A DNA stretch of 64,000 nucleotides from the NCBI GenBank assembly GCA_016712865.1, contig JADJQH010000004.1:226904-290903 (forward strand). Direction: 5' to 3'. The position numbers and the translations under genes are program-made. This document shows, one piece after another, positions 53,733-63,304 of the stretch. Source of the DNA: Dokdonella sp. (lineage in GTDB: Bacteria; Pseudomonadota; Gammaproteobacteria; Xanthomonadales; Rhodanobacteraceae). The first letter of the stretch is position 1; every line of letters begins with the position of its first letter. Below the pieces are notes generated by a model. That model was not told where the DNA came from. It did no database searches and saw nothing but the letters and a program-made list of their open reading frames with translations.

Positions 53733-54213
53733 TCCAGCGTCAGGAACGGGGCTCGGGGTCACACGCGCGCTCCACGGGCTCGGGACTCGGGGTCAAGTCT
53801 GTTTTGCCACATGGACCAGCGGCCATACAGCTCGAGCCAGCTCTCCGGAGTCACTTTCACCAGCAATCAATGGGGTCAGAGTCATTTGATCCCGATTCCG
53901 TGTTTCCCAGCCAGTCGCAAAGCTACGTCTACGACGACCTGGGCCGCTTGACCAGCGCGACTTCATCCTCGGGGAACCGCGCGTTCACCTACGACGCCAC
54001 CGGCAATCGACTGACGCACACGCTCAACAACGTGACCATGAACTACGCCATGCGCCGGCCATGATTTCCGCGCAAGACACAGTCGCATGCATGATTCAGC
54101 GCAAGTCGCCCGCCAGCGGCGGGCAACGTGCTGCTCGAATACGAAACCGGCACCGTCAACAAACTGACCCTGCGCGGCACGCGAGGCTGGCAGAAAACGG
54201 ATGCCCGCGTGAT
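53733..54213. pseudogene. RHS remnants and junction repeat (start of duplicated segment B)
   Basis: Pieces of RHS core in order but out of frame: CAGCTCTCCGGAGTCACTTT near 53840 (matches 47590 in the full gene), a junction repeat ATGGGGTCAGAGTCATTTGA at 53868, then [20 protein letters not shown] and [20 protein letters not shown]. From about 53954 it is ~98 percent identical to 51371 onward. No intact gene. Confidence 0.8.
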
Positions 54214-54744
54214 TCAGGTGTGCGGGCGTCCGGATCCGATGCGCGGCCGCAAGACATTGAGTGCCACGCGCAGGTGGCGTGCGAGGGAAGCCGGGCGCGG
54301 CCCGTCGTCAACGAGGTTGGCTGCCAGGGCGCGGCGCAGTGCCGGTACGCGTGAGCCGGCGGACATGACCACGCGGCGCAATGGACGCAAGAATGCGTGT
54401 GGACCGGTGAACACGCCAAGCAGCAACTGGGTGCCGGCAAACATCGGCGCACTGCTCATACGATGGCGGCGCTGGTAGCGTGCCAGCAGTGCCGCATCGC
54501 CGGGATCGCCGTGCCGTCGCCATCCATCGCCGGCGGCCTGGGCCAGGTGTTCGACGCTGGCAAGCCCGAGATTGAAGCCATGCGCCGTCACCGGATGCAT
54601 GCCGACGGCGGCATCACCGGCGAGCGCAAAGCGTGGCCCGACGAAGCGCCGCGACCAGGTCGCGACCAGCGGATAGCGGTGGATGGTGCTGGCCAGCGAC
54701 ATGCTGCCCAGCCGACCTTCGTAATGCGTCGTCACTTCGCGCGC
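53954..54744. repeat. Direct repeat, copy B of a ~0.79-kb duplication (copy A 51371-52159)
   Basis: Constant offset of about 2585 bp to copy A, with only a few substitutions and single-base indels. It includes the RHS remnant and the last ~530 bp of ubiM. The two copies flank cassette 3 and its immunity gene, defining a ~2.6-kb tandem duplication unit that homologous recombination could delete or amplify. Confidence 0.88.
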
Positions 54745-55470
54745 GAAATCCTCGGCGGAAAGACGCATCAATGCCTGTGCTTCGGCATCCGGCAAGGTCA
54801 GCACCACCGATGAGAGGTGTTCGCCCAGTGGCAGCAATGCACGCGTCATTCCGTTGCCGAACCATTCCCATGCGGTACCGGCAGTGGACGCATCATGCTG
54901 CATGCGGCATACCAGCATGCTCTTGCCGAAATCGTGCATGTGGGCAGGAATGCCCATGCCGCGGCGCGCTTCGGAAAAGCGACTGTCTGCCGCGACCAGC
55001 AAGGGCGCGCGCAATTCCTTTCCGTCGCCCAGATGGGCGCTGGCGAAATCGCCCTGGCAACTCACCGACTCGACCCGGGCATCGGCATGCACGCGGATGC
55101 GCGCTTGTGCCGTCACGGCTTTCCACGCGGCCGCACGAATGATGTGATTGGAAACCAGCGTGCCCAGGTGATCGTGGCCCAAGGCCGTGCCATCGACTTT
55201 GAAGTGCGCGCGTGCGCCATCCATGATGCATGCGCGGCGGATCGGGGAAATCTCGTCTTCCGCGATGTGTTGCCAGACTCCAAGCGTGCGCAGCAGGCGC
55301 ATCGAGGCATGCGTCAGCGCAATCTCGCGGCCGTCGAAGCCGGGTTCGGCCAGCGCATCGGCGCCCTGGCGTTCGATCACATCGACCTGCATGCCCTGTT
55401 GGGCCAGGGCCAGGGACAGACACAGGCCGGCGGGACCAGCACCGATGATGACGACATGACGAGTTTGCAT
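54214..55470 (-). CDS. ubiM: UbiM-like FAD-dependent ubiquinone-biosynthesis hydroxylase
   Basis: 418 aa, class A flavin monooxygenase. FAD motif HVVIIGAGPAGLCLSLALAQ at the N-terminus, DGREIALTHASMRLLRTLGV, the AADSRFSEARRGMGI segment, and the second FAD motif [21 protein letters not shown]. These match UbiM, the broad-specificity hydroxylase described from Neisseria that adds ring hydroxyls in ubiquinone synthesis; UbiH/UbiF-type assignment is the alternative. GGAGG lies four bases before ATG 55470. Its 3' end is duplicated at 51629-52159. Confidence 0.87.
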   Translation of the reverse strand: MQTRHVVIIGAGPAGLCLSLALAQQGMQVDVIERQGADALAEPGFDGREIALTHASMRLLRTLGVWQHIAEDEISPIRRACIMDGARAHFKVDGTALGHDHLGTLVSNHIIRAAAWKAVTAQARIRVHADARVESVSCQGDFASAHLGDGKELRAPLLVAADSRFSEARRGMGIPAHMHDFGKSMLVCRMQHDASTAGTAWEWFGNGMTRALLPLGEHLSSVVLTLPDAEAQALMRLSAEDFAREVTTHYEGRLGSMSLASTIHRYPLVATWSRRFVGPRFALAGDAAVGMHPVTAHGFNLGLASVEHLAQAAGDGWRRHGDPGDAALLARYQRRHRMSSAPMFAGTQLLLGVFTGPHAFLRPLRRVVMSAGSRVPALRRALAANLVDDGPRPASLARHLRVALNVLRPRIGSGRPHT

Positions 55471-55686
55471 GATTTCCTCCGCGGGCCGCATGCGCGGCCA
55501 AAGCACGCCTTGGGCGAGTCTATGCGGGCGCCAGAAGCCGTCTTTGATCTGGATCAAGACGGATGAAAGTCCATGCGGCGTAACGGCTTGCGACCGGGTT
55601 TTGCGCACGAGGCCAGAAATCACCCACCGCTTGGCCCCTGAGTGGCGCCTTTTCCGTTCTTTGGGAAAGCAAAGCGGAGATCGAAC

Positions 55687-56687
55687 ATGCTGATCATGTC
55701 CTGGGTACGTATTGCCTTGGTTACCGGAACACTGGCCCTGGCCACGGCTGCGCATGCCGATACAGTCACCATTCCCAACGTCTTCAGCGCCAACACGCCG
55801 GCGCGTGCGGCCGAGGTCAATGACAACTTCAGCGCGGTCGCCAGCGCGGTCAACGACAACGCCGCAGACATCGGCGTGAGCAGCGGCCTAATCGCGGACC
55901 AGGCTGCGCAGATCCTTGCCCTGCAGAGCGCACTTGCCGACCAGCAGGCAGCCATCGATGTGCTGACCGCCAGCGTGGCCACGCTGGCCACGCAACTGTC
56001 CGCAATCCAGAACAGTTCGGTGATGGCGCTGGCGAGCAATCTGGAACTCATCCAGGTTCCCGATCCCAACCAGGCTGGCGTGGAGTACCTGACGGCCGAG
56101 TTTCACGGCATCAACATCCGCATCGTCAACGGCCAAGGCAGCACGGCAAGCGCGAATGGCCTTGGCAACCTGACCGTGGGTTACAACGAGACCGATGCCA
56201 ACGCGGCGGAAGTGTGTTCCGACGGCGCCCAGGAAACCCAGCCCAACTGCGTGAACTTCGGTGGCAGCTGGGCGCGCAACCACCGCAGCGGCTCGCATAA
56301 CCTGATCGTCGGCAGCGGCAATGCCTACTCGCAATACGGCGGCCTGCTGGCGGGCAACCGCAATGCCGTGACGCGCGCCTATGCAACCGTCAGCGGTGGA
56401 CGCGACAACCTGGCGCGGGGTGAAAACGCCATCGTGGCGGGCGGCAATTCCAACACCGCAGCAGCCGCTACACCACGGTGGCTGGCGGCGGCTACAACAG
56501 GGCCATTGTGGTCGGCGCATCGGTCGCCGGCGGATACACGAATTCCTCGGCGGCCAACTATGCCAACGTCAGCGGCGGCTTTGGCAATACCGCGACCGGC
56601 AACTACGCAACCGTCGGTGGTGGCAGGGAGCGCAGTGCCAGCGGCGACTACGACTGGCGCGCCGGCACCTTGTTCGAGAACCAGTGA
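55687..56687 (+). pseudogene. Secreted trimeric-autotransporter-head-like protein, one frameshift
   Basis: Signal peptide MLIMSWVRIALVTGTLALAT with cleavage after AHA; GGAG about ten bases upstream of ATG 55687. A heptad-rich region (about 45-110) is followed by YadA-head-like short repeats (SGSHNLIVGSGNAYSQYGGL, AVTRAYATVSGGRDNLARGE). At about 56460 the frame changes to RYTTVAGGGYNRAIVVGASV and then YANVSGGFGNTATGNYATVG, ending LFENQ at 56687. The whole would be ~333 aa. One-base indel in the GCAGCAGCC stretch explains the break. No membrane anchor domain is seen, so it is secreted or surface-bound by other means. Confidence 0.75.
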
Positions 56688-57118
56688 TGTCGATGCTGGC
56701 ACGGTTGCTGTGCACACTCGGCCTGCTCGTTCTGGCCTGGTCGACACCCGCCAGCGCAGGTGCGGGCGATACGCTGTTCGCCGATGGCTTTGATCCGTGC
56801 TGCCGACTGGTGGTGGCGTGCTCGGCCTTGAGGGCAACGGCTTGTCGCTGCGCCCTGGTCGCTGGCGCGATCAACGAGGTGAAATCGATCACGCCGCAGG
56901 CGGGTCAGCCACGTCGCTACGCTTTCAGCAGCAGCGTGCCGGGCGGGACGAACTACAGCGTCTCGGTGGCCAATCCGCCAAGCGGTCAAACCTGCACGCT
57001 GCAGAATTCCGGCGGCACCGTTGGCAGTGCGGCAATCGAGAACATTGACGTGAGCTGCGTGGCGCGCCCCGGCTTGATCTGGGATCAGGGCAACTGGGAC
57101 GCGGCGGATTGGCAGTAA
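56687..57118 (+). CDS. Secreted protein with early LFADGFDP motif, possibly frameshifted
   Basis: 143 aa, ATG overlapping the preceding stop (TGATG). Signal peptide LARLLCTLGLLVLAWSTPAS. The mature N-terminus has TLFADGFDP, a motif found at the C-termini of other secreted proteins in this window. The C-terminal part GTNYSVSVANPPSGQTCTLQ, ending in DVSCVA, resembles a short repeat domain common in secreted proteins of this group. Between them another frame reads VLGLEGNGLSL, so one or two indels may have scrambled residues 38-55. Function unknown. Confidence 0.6.
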   Translation: MSMLARLLCTLGLLVLAWSTPASAGAGDTLFADGFDPCCRLVVACSALRATACRCALVAGAINEVKSITPQAGQPRRYAFSSSVPGGTNYSVSVANPPSGQTCTLQNSGGTVGSAAIENIDVSCVARPGLIWDQGNWDAADWQ

Positions 57119-57219
57119 AGACTCCCGGGTCAGCACAATCGGCAGCAGAACTGGGATGCAGCGCATTGCGGCGGTGCACGGGACGGGGTATTTTCCCGCT
57201 TTTGAGTCAGGGGAATTCC

Positions 57220-59809
57220 ATGCGCCAAGCACTGCTCGCGATCAGCATCGCGCTGGCCGCAACTGCCGCAAGCACGGCCCACGCCGAGTCCACGGAGTGG
57301 GTGGTCGAGGCGAAGTATGCGGATGCCTCGCGCTGGCGCGTGCCGCCTCGCACTTCCAGCATGTGCGCGTGAATCGCAAGCAGCAGACCTTGCGCGTGGA
57401 AACCGACGAGGGCGGCATCGAGCTGCTGCGTTCGGAAGGTTTGGACGTGACGGTCGATTTGGTCGCCAGTGCAGAACTGCATCAGGCGATGGCGCGAGCC
57501 GAGGGTGCACGGCGCGCGGGTGTGGTCGAGTTTGGCTCCAGCGGCTATCCGGGCATTCCCGGCTTTGCCTGCTATCGCACTGTCGAGGGTACCTACCAGA
57601 CCATGGATGACCTGGTGGCCGCGCATCCGGGTCTGGTCGAGATCGACGCCATCGGTCCAAGCTGGAAGAAAAACCCAGAACGCCGCGCAAGGCTACGAGA
57701 TGCGCGCGCTGCGCATCACCAACCTGGCCACCGCGGCCGCTGACCCGGACCGCCCCAAGCTGGTCGCGTTCAGCTCCATCCACGCGCGCGAGTACGCACC
57801 GGCCGAATTGATGACGCGCTTCGCCGAATGGCTGGTCAATGGCTATGGTATCGATCCGGAAGCCACCTGGCTGGTCGATCACAATGATTTCCGCCTGATC
57901 CTGCAGGCCAACCCGGACGGACGCAAGCAGGCGGAAACCGGATTATCCTGGCGCAAGAACACCAACAACATCGACGGTGCCTGCGGCAGCGGCAACAGCA
58001 TAGGCATCGACCTCAACCGCAATTTTCCGTTTCACTGGAACATCACCGGCGGCGTAGGTTCCAGCGGCAACACGTGCAGCGAAACCTTTCGCGGTCCGTT
58101 GCGCCAGTCCGAGCCGGAAACCGACAACCTGATGGGCTATGTGGCGGGCACCTGCAATCTTGCAGGTGAATGCAGTGGCGGCGTATTCGCCGACCGCCGC
58201 AGCGGATCGATCGATCCGGCCAGCGGCAATGACGATGGCGGTGCCGCGCCGGATGACACCCGCGGCATCTTCTTCGACATGCACAGCTATTCGGATCTCG
58301 TGTTGTGGTCCTGGGGCGACACCGCCGCGCTGGCGCCCAATGGCACTCAACTGCGCACGCTGGGCCGACGCATGGCCTGGTTCAACCAGTACGACCCACA
58401 GCCCGCCGTGGAGTTGTATCCCACCGATGGCACCACCGACGACAGCATGTATGGCTTGCTCGGCGTCCCTGCCTACACCTTTGAACTCGACGATGCGTTC
58501 TTTCAGTCCTGCGGCAGCTTCGAAGGCGACACCTTGCCGAAAACATCAATGCCCTGCGCTACTCCGCCCGCGCATTGCATGCGCCCTACTTGCTGCCGAA
58601 AGGGCCGGACACAGTGGTCGTCGACGCCAACGGCGCCGATCTGGTTGAAATCGGTACTGCGGTGGACATCAGCGCGCAGATCGACAGCAGCCGCTTCCGC
58701 CAGGCAACCCCGCGGAACCGGTGTATCCCATCGCCAGCGTGAATGCCTACCTCGACCAGTTGCCGTGGGAGGCAAGTGCGAGCGCCATGGCAATGACTGC
58801 CGCCGATGGCGCCTTCGACTCAAACAGCGAGACCGCCACGCTCAGTCTCGAGCACCACGGGTTGGAGTTCCGGTCGTCACTTTGTCCATGTGCAGGGCGT
58901 TGCCGCCAGCACCGGACAGGCCGGTACGCCGAATGCGGCCTACGTCGATGTCGCGGCTGCCGGCGACATCGCGACCCTCGGCGGGCACTGTCACCGCGCA
59001 GGGCCAGCGGCGCGCCGCTTGCGGCGACTGTCACCGTATCGAATGCGGCAACGGGCGAGATCCGCAGTGCTGACACCAATCCGGCAGATGGTGCCTACAC
59101 CCGCCGCATGCTGGCCGGCAATGTTGCCGTGCACGTCAGCGCGCCGGGCTATCTGGACGAAGATCTTCCCGCCGTGGCTCTTGTCGGTACGCAAACCACG
59201 GTGCGCAATTTTGCGATGGTGTCGCGCTGCACCGTGTTCGAGGACGCCATGGAAAACGGCAGCGCGGACTGGGTTGCACAGGCGCCCTGGTCCATCGTCG
59301 GCAACGTGCCGGGCAACACCACCCAGGTCTGGAGCACCGGCACCTATGCCAACAACTCCGACACCCGCCTGACCACCAGTGCCACGATGGACCTGACGGG
59401 CTTCGATGCGATTGCCCTGGAATTCGATGACCGCTGCGACACCGAGAACAGCTACGATTTTGGCTATGCCGAGTACAGCATTGATGGCGGCAGCCAGTGG
59501 ACGAGCGTCTACGCATGCGACGGCCGGCCCAGTTGGCAGACCCAGCATGTCGCGCTTCCCGCCAGCGTGGATGGCAGCAGCGGTTTCAAGCTGCGTTTCC
59601 GCCTGGAGAGTGACAGCAATGTCACTCGCCCCGGCTGGTCCATCGACAATGTGCGCGTGACGGCAGGCGGCGAAGCCTGTCGTGCCCAGCAACTGGATGA
59701 CGCCATTTTCGTCGATGGCTTCGACAACCCTGAGTGCAGCGCCTGCAACACGCCTCCGATGCAGAGCCGAGCTTGTTCGGCTCGGACCACGACGCTGAAT
59801 GCGGGGTAG
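57220..59809 (+). pseudogene. Secreted M14 zinc carboxypeptidase, broken by several frameshifts
   Basis: Signal peptide MRQALLAISIALAATAASTA at ATG 57220. The catalytic domain is assembled from several frames: VFSSIHAREYAP-type zinc motif (SSIHAREYAPAEL), LQANPDGRKQAETGLSWRKN, GIDLNRNFPFHW, the third zinc His in DMHSYSDLVLWSWG and the catalytic Glu in AYTFELDDAFF. After it come ENINALRYSARALHAPYLLP, beta-sandwich domains (VTVSNAATGEIRSADTNPAD, VFEDAMENGSADWVAQAPWS) and a C-terminal DAIFVDGFDNPECSAC motif. Breaks lie near 57340, 57680, 58540, 58710, 58870 and 59000. Their density suggests consensus errors rather than decay. Confidence 0.78.
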
Positions 59810-60649
59810 AGCCGAGCTTGCTCGGCTGGTTGCATGCGGCAGCACCGCTGGGCGGCAAGCTGCTGCCGACTCGCACAGCGCAGCAAGCTGCGCTCTACAG
59901 CTGCGGGTGGGGGTAGAGCCGAGCTTGCTCGGCTGGTTGCATGCGGCAGTACCGCCGGGCGGCAAGCTGCTGTCGATCGCACAAGACGCCGCACGCCTGC
60001 GCTCTACAGCTGCGGGTGGGGTAGAGCCGAGCTTGCTCGGCTGCGGCGGCCCCGGGCGCGGCCGCCCCGCGCGCCCCGCCGGGCGCTCTGCATGCGAGCG
60101 TGCTCGGCTGGTTGCATGCGGGCGCCGGGGCCGGGCGCGGCGCTGCGCGCCGCGGCGCGGCGCGCGCCGCGGCCGGGGGGGGGAGGCCGGCGCCCGGCCG
60201 GGCAGCGGCGGCGGCGGGGGGGGGGCGCGGCTGGCGGGGGGGGCTGCCCGCGGGTGGGGTGCGGGTGCGTCGGTACCGCTGGGCAGCAAGCCGCTGCCGA
60301 TCGCCACAAGCGCAGCACGCTGCCGCGGGGGCCGCGTGAAGCGCTGGTTGCATGTGGCAGCTGCCGGGCGGCGAGCTGCTGTAGATCGCACGCGCATGAG
60401 GCTGCGCTCTCAGCTGCGGGGTGGGGTGGGGGACGCTCGGCTGGTTGCATGCGACGGTACCGCCGGGCGGCAAGCCGCTGTCGATCGCTACAAGCGCAGC
60501 AAGCTGCGCTCTACAGCTGCGGGTGGGGTAGAGCCGAGCGCTCGGCTGGTTGCCTCGCGAGGCCGGTACCCCGGGCGGCGACTGCTGTCGCCCACGCACA
60601 AGCCGCGGCGCCTGCTGCGCACCGCGGGTGGGGTGGAGCGAACTTGCTC
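59761..60649 (+). repeat. Degenerate GTAG-REP array with G-rich corrupted part
   Basis: Family A hairpins recur with a ~100-107-bp period (starts near 59806, 59914, 60013, 60526), here with a different linker (GGTTGCATGCGGCAGCACCG, then CAAGCTGCTGCCGACTCGCA, then GCTGCGCTCTACAGCTGCGG). Between about 60040 and 60270 the sequence degenerates into G-rich low-complexity text that does not match either flank and is probably miscalled. All open frames across it are repeat translations, not genes. Confidence 0.8.
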
Positions 60650-61055
60650 GGCTGGTTGCATGCGGCAGCAACCAGCCAAAGGCATGCAACACGCGGGTGA
60701 ACTCCGCATCCAGCGGCGCTTCGATGCACAGGCGCTGGCCCGGTCAGCCGGATGATCGAAGCTCAGGCTGTGCGCGTGCAGCAGCAGGCGGTGTGAACCG
60801 AAGTACCGCTTTGAACAGGCGGTTGTGTTCGGTGTGGCCGTGGCTGGTATCGCCGATCAGCGGATGGCGAAGGTGCGCGAAGTGGCGACGGATCTGCCGG
60901 TAGCGACCGGTTTCCGGCGTGATCTCCACCAGCGAATAGCGTTGCTGCGGATAGCGGTTGACGGCAACGGATACTTCCGTGGTTTGCAGTCGTCGCCAAT
61001 GCGTGATGGCCGCCTTGCGTTCGCTGTTTTCACGCACGCCGGGCAAGGGATAGTC
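60650..61055 (-). pseudogene. truC: C-terminal part of tRNA pseudouridine-65 synthase TruC
   Basis: Encodes GTLDYPLPGVRENSERKAAI, then RYSLVEITPETGRYRQIRRH and FAHLRHPLIGDTSHGHTEHN, the C-terminal half of TruC-type (RluA family) pseudouridine synthases. A frameshift near 60793 leads to HRLLLHAHSLSFDHPADRAS and VLHAFGWLL. The N-terminal half with the catalytic HRLDRPTSG motif is missing: upstream the frame is joined directly to the end of ubiB at about 61055. Either a deletion or a misassembly. Confidence 0.72.
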
Positions 61056-62553
61056 GAGCGTGCCACGCGCATTGCGCTGGCTGTTGTCGGCCAGTGTGCG
61101 CAGATCCGCGGAGGCGATGCGCACCTCCAGCTCGCCATTGGCAACCTGTTCGCGGTAACGATGCATCAATTGCGGCATGTCGGTGCCGCGGCCAGCCATT
61201 CCGGCACGCGCCTCAAGCGCTTGAACATCGCGCGGCCCCCGCGACGCTGGCGCCAGATCTTCTCAGCACCGGTTTGGCCACGGCCCAGATGTCGATCTGC
61301 GGATGCAAGAGACGACCGACGCCTTCGATGTTGAGCAGGGTTTTCTGCAGCAGGATCAATTGCGGTTGCAGGGGGAGCTCGTGGCGGCGCGCCACCTGGA
61401 ACAACAGTCACCACTTCGGCCAGCGAGATCTCGCTCCAGGGCCGTGAAGTAGGGTTCGCACACGGCGCGGATGGCGGATTCGAGCTCGTCCATGCGCGTG
61501 CGCCGCGGCACCCAGCCGGCTTCCACGTGAAGTTCGGCGATGCGCTGGTATTCCTGGCGGAAGAGCGCAAGGGAAATTCTCGGCGAGCCAGTATTGGTCG
61601 CGCTCCGGCAAAGGTGCCCCCTGATGCCGAAGTTGAGCGCAATGAAGCTGGGTTGTCCGCGTGCGCCGCATCCACCCAAATGTTGCCGGCGTGCGCATCG
61701 GCGTGAAGAAAGTTGTCGCGAAACACCTGGGTGTAAAACAACTGCACCCCTTCTCGGCCAGGCGCACGCGGTCGATGCCGGCGCTGCGTCCAGCGCGGCG
61801 AGATCGTCCACCGGAATGCCATGCACGCGCGCCAGAGTGAAAGTACCTCGGCCGTCGAATGCGACCGGATCACTTCCGGAACCATGAGGTCATCGGAATC
61901 GCGGAAATTGCGCCGCAACAGGCTGGCGTTGGCACCCCGCGCGCTGCAAGTCGAGCTCGTTGCGCAGGGTCAGTTCCAGTTCCGCCACCACGTCCAGCGG
62001 TCGGATCTTGTCGGCATTCGGATGCACGCGATCGACCAGCTCGCCGATGCCGCGCAACAAAGCGATGTCGCGTGCGCTGCGCACGCGGATATCCGGACGC
62101 AGCCCCTTGACCACCACGGAACGGCCATCGGCGAGGCTCGCCGCGTGCACCTGCGCGATAGATGCCGATGCCAGGGTGTCTCGTCGAAACCGGCAAAGCT
62201 CTGGCGACCGGCTTGCTGAGTGCGCGCTCGACAGCCTGGCGCGCCCTGCGCACCAGGGAACGGGGCAACCTTGTCCCTGGCGCGGTGAGTGCATCGGCGA
62301 TGTCATCGGGCAGGAGATCCCGCCGTGTCGATAACCCTTGGCCGAACTTGACGAAGATCGGACCCAGTTCGGTGAGTGCGAGTACCACCGTTCGCCGCGT
62401 GGAAGCTGGTCGATCTGTGCACTCGCGCGCGGAACTACCCAGCGTGCCCAGCGCAACACGCAGAAGGCGATGCGCGTCATCGACCACTTCATCCAGGCGG
62501 TAGCGCACCAGCACGACGGCGATGCGCAGCAGTGAAGCCACCGGCAAGCTCAT
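61056..62553 (-). pseudogene. ubiB: UbiB (AarF/ABC1 kinase-like) ubiquinone biosynthesis protein, multiple frameshifts
   Basis: Reconstructed from all three frames. It opens with [20 protein letters not shown] and [20 protein letters not shown], the KxGQ motif of the ABC1/UbiB kinase-like family. Then [20 protein letters not shown] (the Ala-rich nucleotide loop), [71 protein letters not shown] and GELEVRIASADLRTLADNSQ. UbiB is an ATPase needed for coenzyme Q synthesis. The usual C-terminal transmembrane helices are absent because the frame runs into truC. ATG 62553 overlaps the ubiJ stop (ATGA), the usual ubiJ-ubiB order. Breaks are probably sequencing errors. Confidence 0.8.
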
Positions 62554-63153
62554 GCGCGCGCGGCCGGGTCGATGCGGCGAACGCGCGCCGCCAGCCGATC
62601 GGCGCGCTCACGCAGGGCATCGACCTCGTCGAAAAACTGTTCAAGCTCCGGTCTTGCCACCAGATCCCGGCTTTCCTCGACCAGGTATTCGAAGCTGGTG
62701 CGCAGGAGGCGAGAAGTCGATTTTCTGACGCCGGCGAGGCTCCGTGGAAACCGCGCGCAAGCTGGAATCCGATCACATCAACAAATGCACGGGCGAAGGC
62801 TTCGTCGAAATCCGGCCCAAAGCGCGAGGCCAGGCGTTCTGCGCCGCGCCAAATCGGCGTCGCCGGAAATCCACCTGGCCCGGTGGCAAAGCGGCATCGG
62901 CATCCCGCACGCAATCGCGCCGCCGCCATTGCCAGCAGGCTACCGGGGTGGCGCTGACGCAGCTGACTGGCGCCGGCCAACGCCGGCCCCACACGCAGTT
63001 GGCCGGAGTCAACCGCAATGCGTATGGCCAACGCGCTGCCGCCCGAACGCAATCGTGACCGAGCGATCATCCAAGGCACGCGGGCATCGAGGGTTTCCGG
63101 ATCCGTGCTCAACACCCGGTTGAGGGGTGGCCTCAAGGCCGCGACCCAGCATG
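62550..63153 (-). pseudogene. ubiJ: UbiJ (SCP2-domain ubiquinone biosynthesis accessory factor), frameshifted
   Basis: About 200 aa. LNRVLSTDPETLDARVPWMI and ALAIRIAVDSGQLRVGPALA match the SCP2-like lipid-binding domain of UbiJ. ASRFGPDFDEAFARAFVDVI with GFQLARGFHGA follows, and after a frame change near 62730 the helical tail SFEYLVEESRDLVARPELEQ, FFDEVDALRERADRLAARV. The N-terminus also needs one C removed near 63135 to join ATG 63153 (MLGRGLEAT). UbiJ binds ubiquinone intermediates in the Ubi metabolon. Stop overlaps the ubiB start. Confidence 0.72.
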
Positions 63154-63304
63154 CCTAGGATCGGGTTGGGTGCGCGTCGGTGGTCGCAGTGGACGGATTC
63201 ATGCGCGCATTCTAGCCCGATGCGCAACCAGGATCGGTCTTGCCTTGACTGGACCGCTTCCTCACCATTGCGTCGCCCGCACCCACCGCACCTTGGAGAA
63301 TGAC

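Noticed and set aside
59799-60755. Long open frames across the 59.8-60.7 kb array on both strands
   Set aside because: They translate REP hairpins and G-rich low-complexity sequence, with repeated motifs such as RAELARLVACG, and have no independent support.
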